A stretch of DNA of 64,000 nt. Source: an uncultured Lachnospiraceae bacterium. Lineage in GTDB: Bacteria > Bacillota > Clostridia > Lachnospirales > Lachnospiraceae. Positions within the stretch are counted from its first letter, which is position 1, and each line of letters opens with the position of its first letter. The position numbers and the translations under genes were made by a program. The stretch spans positions 1 to 64,000 of the forward strand of contig CALWGV010000106.1 in NCBI GenBank assembly GCA_944380185.1, read 5' to 3'. Below the pieces are notes generated by a model. The model was not told the origin of the DNA, ran no database searches, and saw nothing but the letters and a program-made list of their open reading frames with translations. Shown in pieces: positions 41,831 through 49,777 of this stretch.

Positions 41831-43825
41831 ATGGCAACAAAAACCGGAAATCTTTCCATCAACAGTGAAAATATTTTCCCTATTATTAAAAAGTGGCTGT
41901 ACTCCGATCACGACATCTTTGTCCGTGAATTGGTCAGCAACGGCTGCGACGCCATCACCAAATTAAAAAAGCTGGACGCCATGGGCGAATACCAGCTGCC
42001 GGATGACGTCAAATTTAAAATCGATGTGCAGGTCAACCCCGATGAAAAAACCATCTCCTTCACCGACAATGGACTGGGCATGACCGAGGAGGAGGTAGAC
42101 GAATATATCAATCAGATCGCTTTTTCCGGTGCGCAGGCCTTCCTGGAGCAGTACAAGGATAAGGCAAACGACGATCAGATCATCGGCCATTTCGGTCTGG
42201 GCTTCTATTCTGCTTTCATGGTAGCTGACCGCGTCACCATCGACACCCTCTCCTATAAAGAGGGAGCCACGCCGGTTCACTGGGAGTCCGAGGGCGGCAA
42301 CGAGTACGCCATGGGCGACGGCGAGAAGGAGGGAGTAGGCACCTGCATCACCCTGTATCTCAATGAGGACAGCGTGGAGTTTTCCAATGAATACCGCGTC
42401 CGCGAGGTATTGGAGAAATACTGCTCCTTCATGCCGGTGGAAATCTATCTGTCCAAGGAAAACGCCGAGCCTCAGTATGACACTATCGACGCCGAGGATG
42501 TCCGCGAGGACGACACCGTGGTGGAGCGCTTCACGGAAGAAGCAAAAACCGAGGAGAAAGAGCTGGAGGACGGAACCAAGGAGACCGTGGAGGTAAGCCC
42601 CGCCAAGGAAAAGGCCAAGATTCTGCGCCGCCCTGTGCCGGTCAACGATACCCATCCGCTGTGGGCCAAGCATCCCAACGACTGCACCGACGAGGAGTAT
42701 AAAGAATTCTACCGCAAGGTCTTCCACGACTACAAAGAGCCTCTGTTCTGGATCCATCTGAACATGGACTATCCTTTCAACCTGAAGGGCATCCTGTACT
42801 TCCCGAAGATTTCCCTGGAGTACGAGTCCATCGAGGGCGTAATCAAGCTGTACAACAACCAGGTATTTATCGCCGACAATATCAAAGAGGTGATTCCGGA
42901 ATTCCTGATGCTGCTGAAAGGCGTCATCGACTGCCCCGACCTGCCTTTGAACGTATCCCGCAGCGCTCTGCAGAACGACGGCTTCGTCAAGAAGATCTCC
43001 GACTACATCACCAAGAAGGTGGCAGACAAGCTGACCGGCATGTACAAGACCGATAAGGAATCCTATGAGAAATACTGGGACGATATCAATCCCTTCATCA
43101 AGTTTGGCTACATCAAGGATGAGAAATTCCGCGAGAAGATTCAGGATTATATGATCTTTAAAGATATCAACGGCAAGTATCTGACCCTGCCGGAATGCCT
43201 GGAGGACGCCAAGGAAACCCACGAAAACACGATCTATTACGTGACCGATGAGAAGGAGCAGAGCCAGTACATCAACATGTTCAAGGCACAGGGCACCGAC
43301 GCGGTGATCCTTCCTCACAACATTGACTCTCCTTTCATCCAGCAGATCGAGCAGGCCAACAAGGACGTCCACTTCAAACGCATCGACGCGGAGAGTGATT
43401 CCTACAAGGAGAATCTGAGCGATGAAGAGAAGGAAGCCATGAAGGCCGATGAAGAGGCCCTGACCGAGATCTTCCGCAAGGCTCTTAGCAATGACAAGCT
43501 GGAAGTAAAGGCGGAGAAGCTGAAGGACGACAGCGTGGCCTCGATGATCACTCTGTCCGAGGACAGCCGCCGTATGCAGGAGATGTTCAAGATGTACGGC
43601 ATGGGTGATACGTCCATGTTTGACGGCGAGGGACAAACTCTGATCCTCAATATCAGCCATCCTCTGGTCAAGACCGTGCTGGAAAACAAGGACGGCGAAC
43701 TGACTCCCTCCATCTGCGAACAGCTCTACGATCTGGCCCTCCTCTCCCACGGTTCTCTTTCGCCGGAGCGGATGACTGCCTTTATTCAGAGAAGCAATGA
43801 GCTGATGATGAAGCTGAGCAAATAA
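41831..43825 (+). CDS. htpG: Hsp90-family chaperone HtpG
   Basis: The 664-residue protein is a full-length bacterial Hsp90. The N-terminal GHKL ATPase domain shows FVRELVSNGCDAITK, DNGLGM and IGHFGLGFYSAFMVAD (about residues 30-135). The middle domain has PLNVSRSALQND, with the catalytic Arg, and the dimerisation domain ends the chain. Compared with E. coli HtpG there is an acidic stretch near residues 225-260 (EEAKTEEKELEDGTKE). AAGGAG precedes the ATG. Control is by the CIRCE/HrcA site upstream, and a strong terminator follows, so it is a single-gene transcript. Confidence 0.97.
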   Translation: MATKTGNLSINSENIFPIIKKWLYSDHDIFVRELVSNGCDAITKLKKLDAMGEYQLPDDVKFKIDVQVNPDEKTISFTDNGLGMTEEEVDEYINQIAFSGAQAFLEQYKDKANDDQIIGHFGLGFYSAFMVADRVTIDTLSYKEGATPVHWESEGGNEYAMGDGEKEGVGTCITLYLNEDSVEFSNEYRVREVLEKYCSFMPVEIYLSKENAEPQYDTIDAEDVREDDTVVERFTEEAKTEEKELEDGTKETVEVSPAKEKAKILRRPVPVNDTHPLWAKHPNDCTDEEYKEFYRKVFHDYKEPLFWIHLNMDYPFNLKGILYFPKISLEYESIEGVIKLYNNQVFIADNIKEVIPEFLMLLKGVIDCPDLPLNVSRSALQNDGFVKKISDYITKKVADKLTGMYKTDKESYEKYWDDINPFIKFGYIKDEKFREKIQDYMIFKDINGKYLTLPECLEDAKETHENTIYYVTDEKEQSQYINMFKAQGTDAVILPHNIDSPFIQQIEQANKDVHFKRIDAESDSYKENLSDEEKEAMKADEEALTEIFRKALSNDKLEVKAEKLKDDSVASMITLSEDSRRMQEMFKMYGMGDTSMFDGEGQTLILNISHPLVKTVLENKDGELTPSICEQLYDLALLSHGSLSPERMTAFIQRSNELMMKLSK

Positions 43826-43850
43826 AAGCGGCCAGACAGACCTGACCGGC

Positions 43851-43897
43851 AAAAATCCCGAAGAGTGGAAAACCGTCTTCCATTCCTCGGGATTTTT
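43851..43897 (+). terminator. Bidirectional rho-independent terminator after htpG
   Basis: AAAAATCCCGA (43851-43861) pairs with TCGGGATTTTT (43887-43897), with an inner TGGAA/TTCCA stem. The A and T arms allow it to stop htpG and the leftward DegV gene at 43938. Confidence 0.88.
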
Positions 43898-43937
43898 ATT
43901 GTGTGCCGATATGTCCGCGCAAGGCGGCGCTGCCGGC

Positions 43938-44819
43938 TTACTTCTCTTCGTCTATTTTGATTTTTTTCGTGCAGGCCACAGCCAGGGCGCCGGGACCGAT
44001 ATGACAGGCCACGCTCAAGGACAAAGGCGCCATATCCACCTGCACATAACCGGGAAAAGCCGCCAGAAGTTCCTCCTTTAAAAGCTCTGCCTGTTCTTCG
44101 TTCTTGGTATGGGCGATCTCCAGCCACACCTGTCTGCTCTTCATACCGCCGAAACGGTTCTGCACATCCTCCTTCAAAGCCTGAATCATAATGCTCTTGG
44201 CCTGAGCCACGGTACGGGCCTTGGCAAAGGTGTCCAGGCGTCCCCCCTGGATCTGCAGCACCGGCTTTAGGCGCAGCAAAGTTCCCAGAGCTGCCACTGC
44301 CGGCGTGATGCGCCCGCCCCTCTTTAAATATTTCAGTGTGTCCACCATAATATAAATACTGGACTCCAGCCCCTCTTTTTCCAGCCGCTCCTTGATCTGA
44401 GCCGCCGTATAGCCGGCATCCCGCAGGGCAATGGCATCCAGCACAGACTGATACTGGGTCACGGATATCCGATGATTGTCCACCACATGGACATGTCCCT
44501 CATATTCCTCTGCCAGCATGATCGCTGTCTGGCAGGAGCCGCTCAGCCCGCTGGACATGGGAATATGAATCACTTCATCTGCCTCCTTCAGCACCTGATC
44601 CCACAGAGACATTACTGCCTCCGGCGAAGGCTGGGAAGTGGAAATAGCCACATCCTTCTCCAGCTTATGATAAAACTCCGTCTGGGACAAATTGATTCCC
44701 TCAAAATAAGTCTCCCCACCGATGGTAAAAGGCATCGGCAGCACTTCCACACCCAGGCGGCGCCCCATTTCCTGTGTGATACCGCTGTTGCTGTCTGTGA
44801 CAATCGCTGTCTTCTTCAT
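43938..44819 (-). CDS. DegV family (fatty acid-binding, FakB-like) protein
   Basis: The 293-residue protein has the classic DegV pattern: IVTDSNSGI at the start, ISTSQPSPEAV, IPMSSGLSGSCQTA, VVDNHRIS and a MVDTLKYLKRGGRI segment before a C-terminal alpha/beta domain. Members bind a fatty acid in the cleft between domains. It is the last gene of the leftward run from priA, 15 bases after the PpiC lipoprotein gene, and ends at the bidirectional terminator. GGAGACAAGGAG precedes the ATG. Confidence 0.92.
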   Translation of the reverse strand: MKKTAIVTDSNSGITQEMGRRLGVEVLPMPFTIGGETYFEGINLSQTEFYHKLEKDVAISTSQPSPEAVMSLWDQVLKEADEVIHIPMSSGLSGSCQTAIMLAEEYEGHVHVVDNHRISVTQYQSVLDAIALRDAGYTAAQIKERLEKEGLESSIYIMVDTLKYLKRGGRITPAVAALGTLLRLKPVLQIQGGRLDTFAKARTVAQAKSIMIQALKEDVQNRFGGMKSRQVWLEIAHTKNEEQAELLKEELLAAFPGYVQVDMAPLSLSVACHIGPGALAVACTKKIKIDEEK

Positions 44820-44834
44820 CTCTCCTTGTCTCCT

Positions 44835-45887
44835 TTAAGCCCCGAAATATTGTTCATAAATCTCATAAAAGTCTGCTGTGCAGGACGGGATATCATTGTC
44901 CGTAAAGGACAGGCCTTCCCATTCTCCTTCATTATACACCGGAACCAGCTGCGCGGTAAAGGCATTATATTCCTGATAAAATCTGTCCGCTCTGCGCTGC
45001 TCCAGAATCGTTTCTTTATTGGCCTGGGTCTCCTCCGGCAAAAGATTATTTATGCAGCGCACCACATAAAAAGCCTCATCGGTCTCGATAACTCCGCTCG
45101 TCTGTCCGCTGTCCAGGGCAAAGACCGCTTCCTCCCACTGGCTGTCCACGTCGGCGCGGCTCACCTCTATGCTGCCCGCCTCCTCATCGGAATATTCCTC
45201 CTGGAGCGTGGCAAATGCTTCTCCTGCAGCCGCCCGGTCAGCGGCTGTCTGGGCCTCGGTGTGCAGGGCATTCAGCTGTCCTTCATCCGGCACAGTCTCT
45301 GTCCCGTCTTCCGCCGCCGTGGTCTTGTAAAAAACAATCTGCTGAACTTCAATGACTCTCGCCTCATCATCGCTGATCTCATCCTGCACCAGGGAAGAAA
45401 CCTGATCGGCTAAGCGGCTCGCCATCTGATAGTCCCGATACAGCTCCTCCATCTCCTCCTGTGAGATTCCCAGGTAGGAGAGAGCTTCTTCTCCGGCAGT
45501 CTCCAGATAGGCGGAGGCCGCCTGGGAAATCTGACGTTCCTCCTCATCGCTCAGGGAAATTCCACGGCTCTCGGCCATCAGCACCATGGATTTTAGCTGC
45601 ACCAGGAAATCCCGCAGCTCATCGCTCATGTATTCGGCAAAGTTTCTCCCGTCCTCCAGAGAAACCGACCAGATTTTCTCACCGTAAGCCTGCTGGCACC
45701 GATTCTTCTGGTTCATCAAAAAGAGCCTGGCCTCCGCCTCCGTGCAGACCTCATCTTCAATGCGAAACAGCTCTCCCTCGCTCAGACCGCCGGTCAGATG
45801 AATCCTTACATTGCCGCAGGCGGCAAAACAGCCTGCGGCAGCCAGAACAATAACAGCCAGCGCAACCATCAAACTCTTGCTTTTCAT
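44835..45887 (-). CDS. PpiC/SurA-like peptidyl-prolyl isomerase lipoprotein
   Basis: The 350-residue protein has a lipoprotein signal (basic start, hydrophobic core, lipobox LAAAGC with Cys20; FAAC is an alternative). A helical SurA-N-like chaperone domain follows (about residues 40-185) and then a parvulin-type rotamase domain (about 185-295: EVQQIVFYKTT, EEYSDEEAGSIEV, VFALDSGQTSGVIETDEAFYVVRC). It resembles PrsA-type foldases that help exported proteins fold outside the membrane. Many acidic residues suit a surface protein. The ribosome binding site is weak. Confidence 0.85.
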   Translation of the reverse strand: MKSKSLMVALAVIVLAAAGCFAACGNVRIHLTGGLSEGELFRIEDEVCTEAEARLFLMNQKNRCQQAYGEKIWSVSLEDGRNFAEYMSDELRDFLVQLKSMVLMAESRGISLSDEEERQISQAASAYLETAGEEALSYLGISQEEMEELYRDYQMASRLADQVSSLVQDEISDDEARVIEVQQIVFYKTTAAEDGTETVPDEGQLNALHTEAQTAADRAAAGEAFATLQEEYSDEEAGSIEVSRADVDSQWEEAVFALDSGQTSGVIETDEAFYVVRCINNLLPEETQANKETILEQRRADRFYQEYNAFTAQLVPVYNEGEWEGLSFTDNDIPSCTADFYEIYEQYFGA

Positions 45888-45929
45888 TTGTCCATCACTT
45901 TCCGTCGCATTTTTTCGGCGTCATTGCTC

Positions 45930-46727
45930 TTACAGCTTTTCCAGCAGATTCTTCAAAACCTTGAGGACGCCATCCCGGTCACAGCGGTCTGTTTCAAATC
46001 TGGCCGCTGCCTTTACTTCCGGCAGAGCGTTTTCCACCGCATAGCTGTAGTAGGCCCGCCCCATCATCTCGATATCATTTCTCTGATCGCCAAAAACCAT
46101 GGTTTCTTCCGGCGTCACCGCAAGACTGTCCTGCAGTTCCTCAATGGCCCGGCCCTTGTTGACATCCTTTCTCTGAACATCCAGCCACATGGTTCCTGCC
46201 GTCACCACCTTGTAGCTGTCCTGCCACTCCTCGATAAAATCATGAAAAGCCGCCTCCACCTGATGGCCGCTGTGATAGAAGCTCAGCGAGACAATCTCAT
46301 CGTCCACCGAGAGCAGATCATCGGTGAGTTTGCATTTCGTGCCATAACTATCCATGACCCAAGTGCGGAAATATTCATCCTTTGACTCCATATAACTGCA
46401 GCTCACGCCGCTCAGCATAATCTCGCAGCCCGGCACTTTTCGCATCTGCTTCACCATCCGGCACATATCCTCCTGATCCACATCCCAGTGATACAGTGTC
46501 CGACTGCTGGTAGCGATGATCGCTCCGCCCAGAGCGATGAAAAACACTTTATTCTCCACCGGTTTGAACAGGCTGCTGATGCTGGAGGCCGGGCGTCCGC
46601 TGGCTATGGCGAACTGAATGCCCTTCTCCCGAAGTCTGCCGATCACCTCAAATATTTCCGGATTGATATCCCTGGTTCCATCGGGCACCATAGTGCCGTC
46701 CACATCTGAACAGATCAGTTTGATCAT
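45930..46727 (-). CDS. Cof-type HAD hydrolase
   Basis: The 265-residue protein is a class IIB haloacid-dehalogenase phosphatase: motif I is ICSDVDGTMVPDG, motif II IASGRPASSI and motif IV VFGDQRNDIEMM. The cap domain in the middle (about 85-185) sets substrate choice, which is usually a sugar phosphate or flavin and is unknown here. Its ATG overlaps the maf stop codon by one base (TGATG), and GGGAGG lies eight bases ahead, so the pair is translationally coupled. Confidence 0.92.
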   Translation of the reverse strand: MIKLICSDVDGTMVPDGTRDINPEIFEVIGRLREKGIQFAIASGRPASSISSLFKPVENKVFFIALGGAIIATSSRTLYHWDVDQEDMCRMVKQMRKVPGCEIMLSGVSCSYMESKDEYFRTWVMDSYGTKCKLTDDLLSVDDEIVSLSFYHSGHQVEAAFHDFIEEWQDSYKVVTAGTMWLDVQRKDVNKGRAIEELQDSLAVTPEETMVFGDQRNDIEMMGRAYYSYAVENALPEVKAAARFETDRCDRDGVLKVLKNLLEKL

Positions 46728-47299
46728 CACATGATCCTCCCTTTGATTTCCTGATACAGCTTGCCGATGGGAAGCCCCATCACATTGTAAAAGCTGCCGT
46801 CTATTCCCTCCACATAGGCTGCAAAAACTCCCTGAATTCCATAGGCGCCGGCCTTGTCCAAAGGATCCCCCGTAGCCACGTAGGCCCTGATCTCCTCCTC
46901 CGTCATCGGATAGATCCGCACCAGCGTCCTGTCGGAAAAAGTCGTCATTTTATCTCCCTTGGCGTCTTTTTCCAGAACGGTAACGCCGGTGAAGACTTCA
47001 TGGGCGCGCCCCTGCAGGAGAGTAAGCATCCGCACCGCGTCCTCTGCGTCATGGGGCTTGCCCAGAATCTTTCCGTCCAAAGCCACCACCGTATCTGAAC
47101 CAATGACAAGGGCCCCATCCGGAGCCTGTGCCCCCACATCCTCAGCCTTCTGCCTGGACAGATCCTCCACGGTCATGGCTGGATCCTGAAATCGGATGAC
47201 CTCCGTCTTCGTGCTGGGAATCACGGTAAACTGCAGACCAATCTGGGCTAACAGCTCTCTTCTGCGGGGCGAACCCGACGCCAGTATAATTGTTCTCAT
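46727..47299 (-). CDS. maf: Maf-type nucleotide pyrophosphatase
   Basis: The 190-residue protein starts with the Maf signature ILASGSPRRRELL and has TEVIRF, VIGSDTVVALDGKILGKP, GRAHEVFTGV and DKAGAYGIQG. Maf enzymes hydrolyse non-canonical nucleoside triphosphates and limit septum formation. The ATG at 47299 follows AGGAGG; an upstream in-frame reading of 20 residues lacks support. It heads a leftward unit with the Cof hydrolase. Confidence 0.95.
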   Translation of the reverse strand: MRTIILASGSPRRRELLAQIGLQFTVIPSTKTEVIRFQDPAMTVEDLSRQKAEDVGAQAPDGALVIGSDTVVALDGKILGKPHDAEDAVRMLTLLQGRAHEVFTGVTVLEKDAKGDKMTTFSDRTLVRIYPMTEEEIRAYVATGDPLDKAGAYGIQGVFAAYVEGIDGSFYNVMGLPIGKLYQEIKGRIM

Positions 47300-47429
47300 T
47301 TTCCTTCCTCCTGTTGTGCAATAAATACAGTACTTCCCCTTATCGATATACTGGGACATTCAATCGGTATAATCATCAAAAAAATACTGGGGGAAAGCCG
47401 CATGATTAGAAAAATCGCGGTGGACACGA

Positions 47430-48149
47430 TCAATCTCTCGATTCTATAGCGAGCATAGAGCCTTTTTGGAAGGTAAGCATTCCTTCCGGCTCAGCCAGCT
47501 CATTGCTGACACAGAGGCTGCACTCCTGCCCCAGGACCATGTGATAGTCCGTCAAGGGATATTTAAATCCCTTCAGCGTAATACCGGTCACCTCCGGCGA
47601 CAGGGGGATAAAAGACACATAGGAGAAAGGATTTCCCTCCCGGTAAAAGGTCATCGGGCTTTTTGCCATTCGAATCCGGTTGTGCGCATCCAAAAGACAG
47701 CAATCCACCCCCTCTTTCTCCGCTTCCCGCAGCAGCTGAATATTGGAGAGAACATGATCCAGTCTGGTTCCCGTGACGCCCATCAGCGTCAGTTTCTGCA
47801 CCCCTGCCTCCCTGGCAATAAAAAAAGCCAGTTCCGTATCACTCTGGTTCTTCTCCGGCCTGTGCCGCTCAAAGCGTATGCCGGGACGACGCAAAAAAAA
47901 CTCCAGGACCTTCGGGTCCACGGAATCGAAGTCCCCCACGGCCACATCGGGAATAAGCCCTGCGCTCTGCATGGCCTCCAGCCCCCGATCGGCTGCAATG
48001 AGCAGACCTTCGCTTTCTCTCAGTCTTTCTGCCTCTCCGGCAAGCTGAGAAAGATCAGTCTCACCGCCGGCCACAATCAGAGCTGTCATGACCGAACCGC
48101 ATTCGCTGGCCTGTACAGCGAATTCTCCGCTCCAATGCCCCGCGCTCAC
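47430..48149 (-). CDS. thiN: Thiamine pyrophosphokinase
   Basis: The protein transfers pyrophosphate from ATP to thiamine. It shows the family pattern ALIVAGGETD, ADRGLEAMQSAGLIPDVAVGDFDSVDP, HRPEKNQSDTELAF and MGVTGTRLDHVLSN. The start is uncertain. The GTG at 48149 overlaps the rpe stop (GTGA) and has GGAG at good spacing, giving 239 residues. The ATG at 48089 fits the family start (MTALIVAGG) but has no clear ribosome binding site. The link to rpe is conserved in Firmicutes. Confidence 0.93.
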   Translation of the reverse strand: MSAGHWSGEFAVQASECGSVMTALIVAGGETDLSQLAGEAERLRESEGLLIAADRGLEAMQSAGLIPDVAVGDFDSVDPKVLEFFLRRPGIRFERHRPEKNQSDTELAFFIAREAGVQKLTLMGVTGTRLDHVLSNIQLLREAEKEGVDCCLLDAHNRIRMAKSPMTFYREGNPFSYVSFIPLSPEVTGITLKGFKYPLTDYHMVLGQECSLCVSNELAEPEGMLTFQKGSMLAIESRD

Positions 48150-48805
48150 TGCCTGTTCTCCAGAATGTCCAGGAAAGCCTTTACGTTGGCCGTCAGATCT
48201 CCTGCAAAGACGGCGGAACCGGCCACCAGCACATTGGCCCCTGCCGCAAGAATTTTTTCTGCATTGGCCAGTTTTACTCCGCCGTCCACTTCAATATCCA
48301 CCGACAGGCCGCGCCCATCAATCATTTTGCGCAGATCGCGGATCTTGTCTGTCACATAGGGGATATATTTCTGCCCGCCAAAACCTGGGTTAACCGACAT
48401 GAGAAGTACCACCTCAACCTTCGGCAGCACATATTCCAGGACGGACAGCGGAGTGGCCGGGTTCAGCACCACCCCCGCTTTTTTTCCGCAGTCGTGAATC
48501 TGCCCGATGACCCGGTCCAGATGGGTACAGGCCTCCGCATGAACCGTGATAATATCCGCTCCGGCCGCAGCTACTGCCTCCACGATGCTTCCCGGGTCCT
48601 CCACCATCAGATGAACATCAAAGACCCTGTCCGTATAGGGGCGGATGGACGCGATCACCGGCATGCCAAAGGAGATGCTGGGCACAAAATGACCGTCCAT
48701 CACATCGATATGCACATACTGGGCTCCGGCCCGGCTGATTTCCTCCAGCTGCTGGCCCAGAATACCGAAATCCGCTGAGAGTATCGAAGGGGCTAAAATA
48801 TTCAT
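48146..48805 (-). CDS. rpe: Ribulose-phosphate 3-epimerase
   Basis: The 219-residue enzyme interconverts ribulose 5-phosphate and xylulose 5-phosphate in the pentose phosphate pathway. Signatures include LAPSILSADFG, VHIDVMDGHFVPSISFG, DVHLMVEDPG, LLMSVNPGFGGQKYI and EVDGGVKLANA, with the metal-binding His and Asp residues in place. The ATG at 48805 is nine bases after AGGAG; a TTG two codons upstream is too close. It follows rsgA, as in other Firmicutes. Confidence 0.96.
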   Translation of the reverse strand: MNILAPSILSADFGILGQQLEEISRAGAQYVHIDVMDGHFVPSISFGMPVIASIRPYTDRVFDVHLMVEDPGSIVEAVAAAGADIITVHAEACTHLDRVIGQIHDCGKKAGVVLNPATPLSVLEYVLPKVEVVLLMSVNPGFGGQKYIPYVTDKIRDLRKMIDGRGLSVDIEVDGGVKLANAEKILAAGANVLVAGSAVFAGDLTANVKAFLDILENRQ

Positions 48806-48892
48806 CCGCAATATCTCCTTTTCCTAACTCTTTATCTATATGATGTTGGGGCAAAAGGTATTTTGACCTTCGCATCATTTATAATAATCGTA

Positions 48893-49771
48893 TCAATATT
48901 TTCGCTGCTGTTTCAGCTCTTTATAAAGGCTGCGATAGCTCAAGTATCTCTCCCGTGGGATCTCTCCCGCTGCCACCGCCTTCTTTACCGCACAGTCCGG
49001 TTCCTCCATGTGAAGGCAGCCCTGAAAACGGCATCCGCCCTCAAAGGGCACAAACTCAGGAAAATATATTTTAAGCTCATCGGCCTCCACCGACGCTGGA
49101 TAGACACTGCTGAATCCCGGCGTATCGATAAGGAAGGTGTCATCCTCCACCAGAAAAACCTCTGCATGGCGGGTAGTATGGCGCCCTCTGCCGATCTTTT
49201 CGCTGACGCTGCCGGTCTCCATCTGTGCCTGCGGCACCAGCAGATTCAGCAAAGTGGATTTGCCTACGCCGGACGGACCGGCAAGCACCGTAGTCTTCCC
49301 TCTGAGGATCTGACGCACCTTCTCAATGCCCTTGCCCTCCTTGCTGCTGATGGAAAGGAGGGGGTAACCACAGGCCCGGTAGCGGGCAAATTTCTCCTCT
49401 TCCTCCTCTTTCCCGGTCAGATCTGCCTTGCTGAAACAGATCACACAGGGCACGCCTCGTTCCTCCATCATCACCAGGAAACGGTCCAGAAGAAAGTAAT
49501 TGGGATCAGGCTCCTTAGATGCAAAAATAACCAATGTCTGATCCACGTTGGCCACTGCCGGGCGGATCAGCTCATTGGTTCTGGGCAGAATCTCACGGAT
49601 ATTTCCCGTCTGCTCGCCGTCATCCAATACGTCAAAGACTACATTGTCTCCCACCAACGGTTTTATCTTCTGGTTCCGAAAAATTCCTTTTGCCCGGCAC
49701 TCATAGATTCTACTATGCCCGTCATGGACATAGTAGAATCCTGCAATGCCTTTAATAATCTTTCCCTGCAT
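48893..49771 (-). CDS. rsgA: Ribosome small subunit-dependent GTPase RsgA
   Basis: The 292-residue protein is a circularly permuted GTPase that helps 30S ribosome maturation. It has an OB-fold (about residues 1-65), then the permuted G motifs with FSKADL before the P-loop GPSGVGKST (about 165-175) and DTPGFSS, and a C-terminal zinc knuckle (CRFQGCLHMEEPDC). Its start lies six bases after the prkC stop, without a strong ribosome binding site of its own. Confidence 0.95.
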   Translation of the reverse strand: MQGKIIKGIAGFYYVHDGHSRIYECRAKGIFRNQKIKPLVGDNVVFDVLDDGEQTGNIREILPRTNELIRPAVANVDQTLVIFASKEPDPNYFLLDRFLVMMEERGVPCVICFSKADLTGKEEEEEKFARYRACGYPLLSISSKEGKGIEKVRQILRGKTTVLAGPSGVGKSTLLNLLVPQAQMETGSVSEKIGRGRHTTRHAEVFLVEDDTFLIDTPGFSSVYPASVEADELKIYFPEFVPFEGGCRFQGCLHMEEPDCAVKKAVAAGEIPRERYLSYRSLYKELKQQRKY

Positions 49772-49777
49772 ACTTGC

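Noticed and set aside
41963..43852. A 629-codon open frame antisense to htpG
   Set aside because: It mirrors the htpG codons, has no ribosome binding site and a composition (Leu-, Val- and His-rich) typical of antisense shadows.
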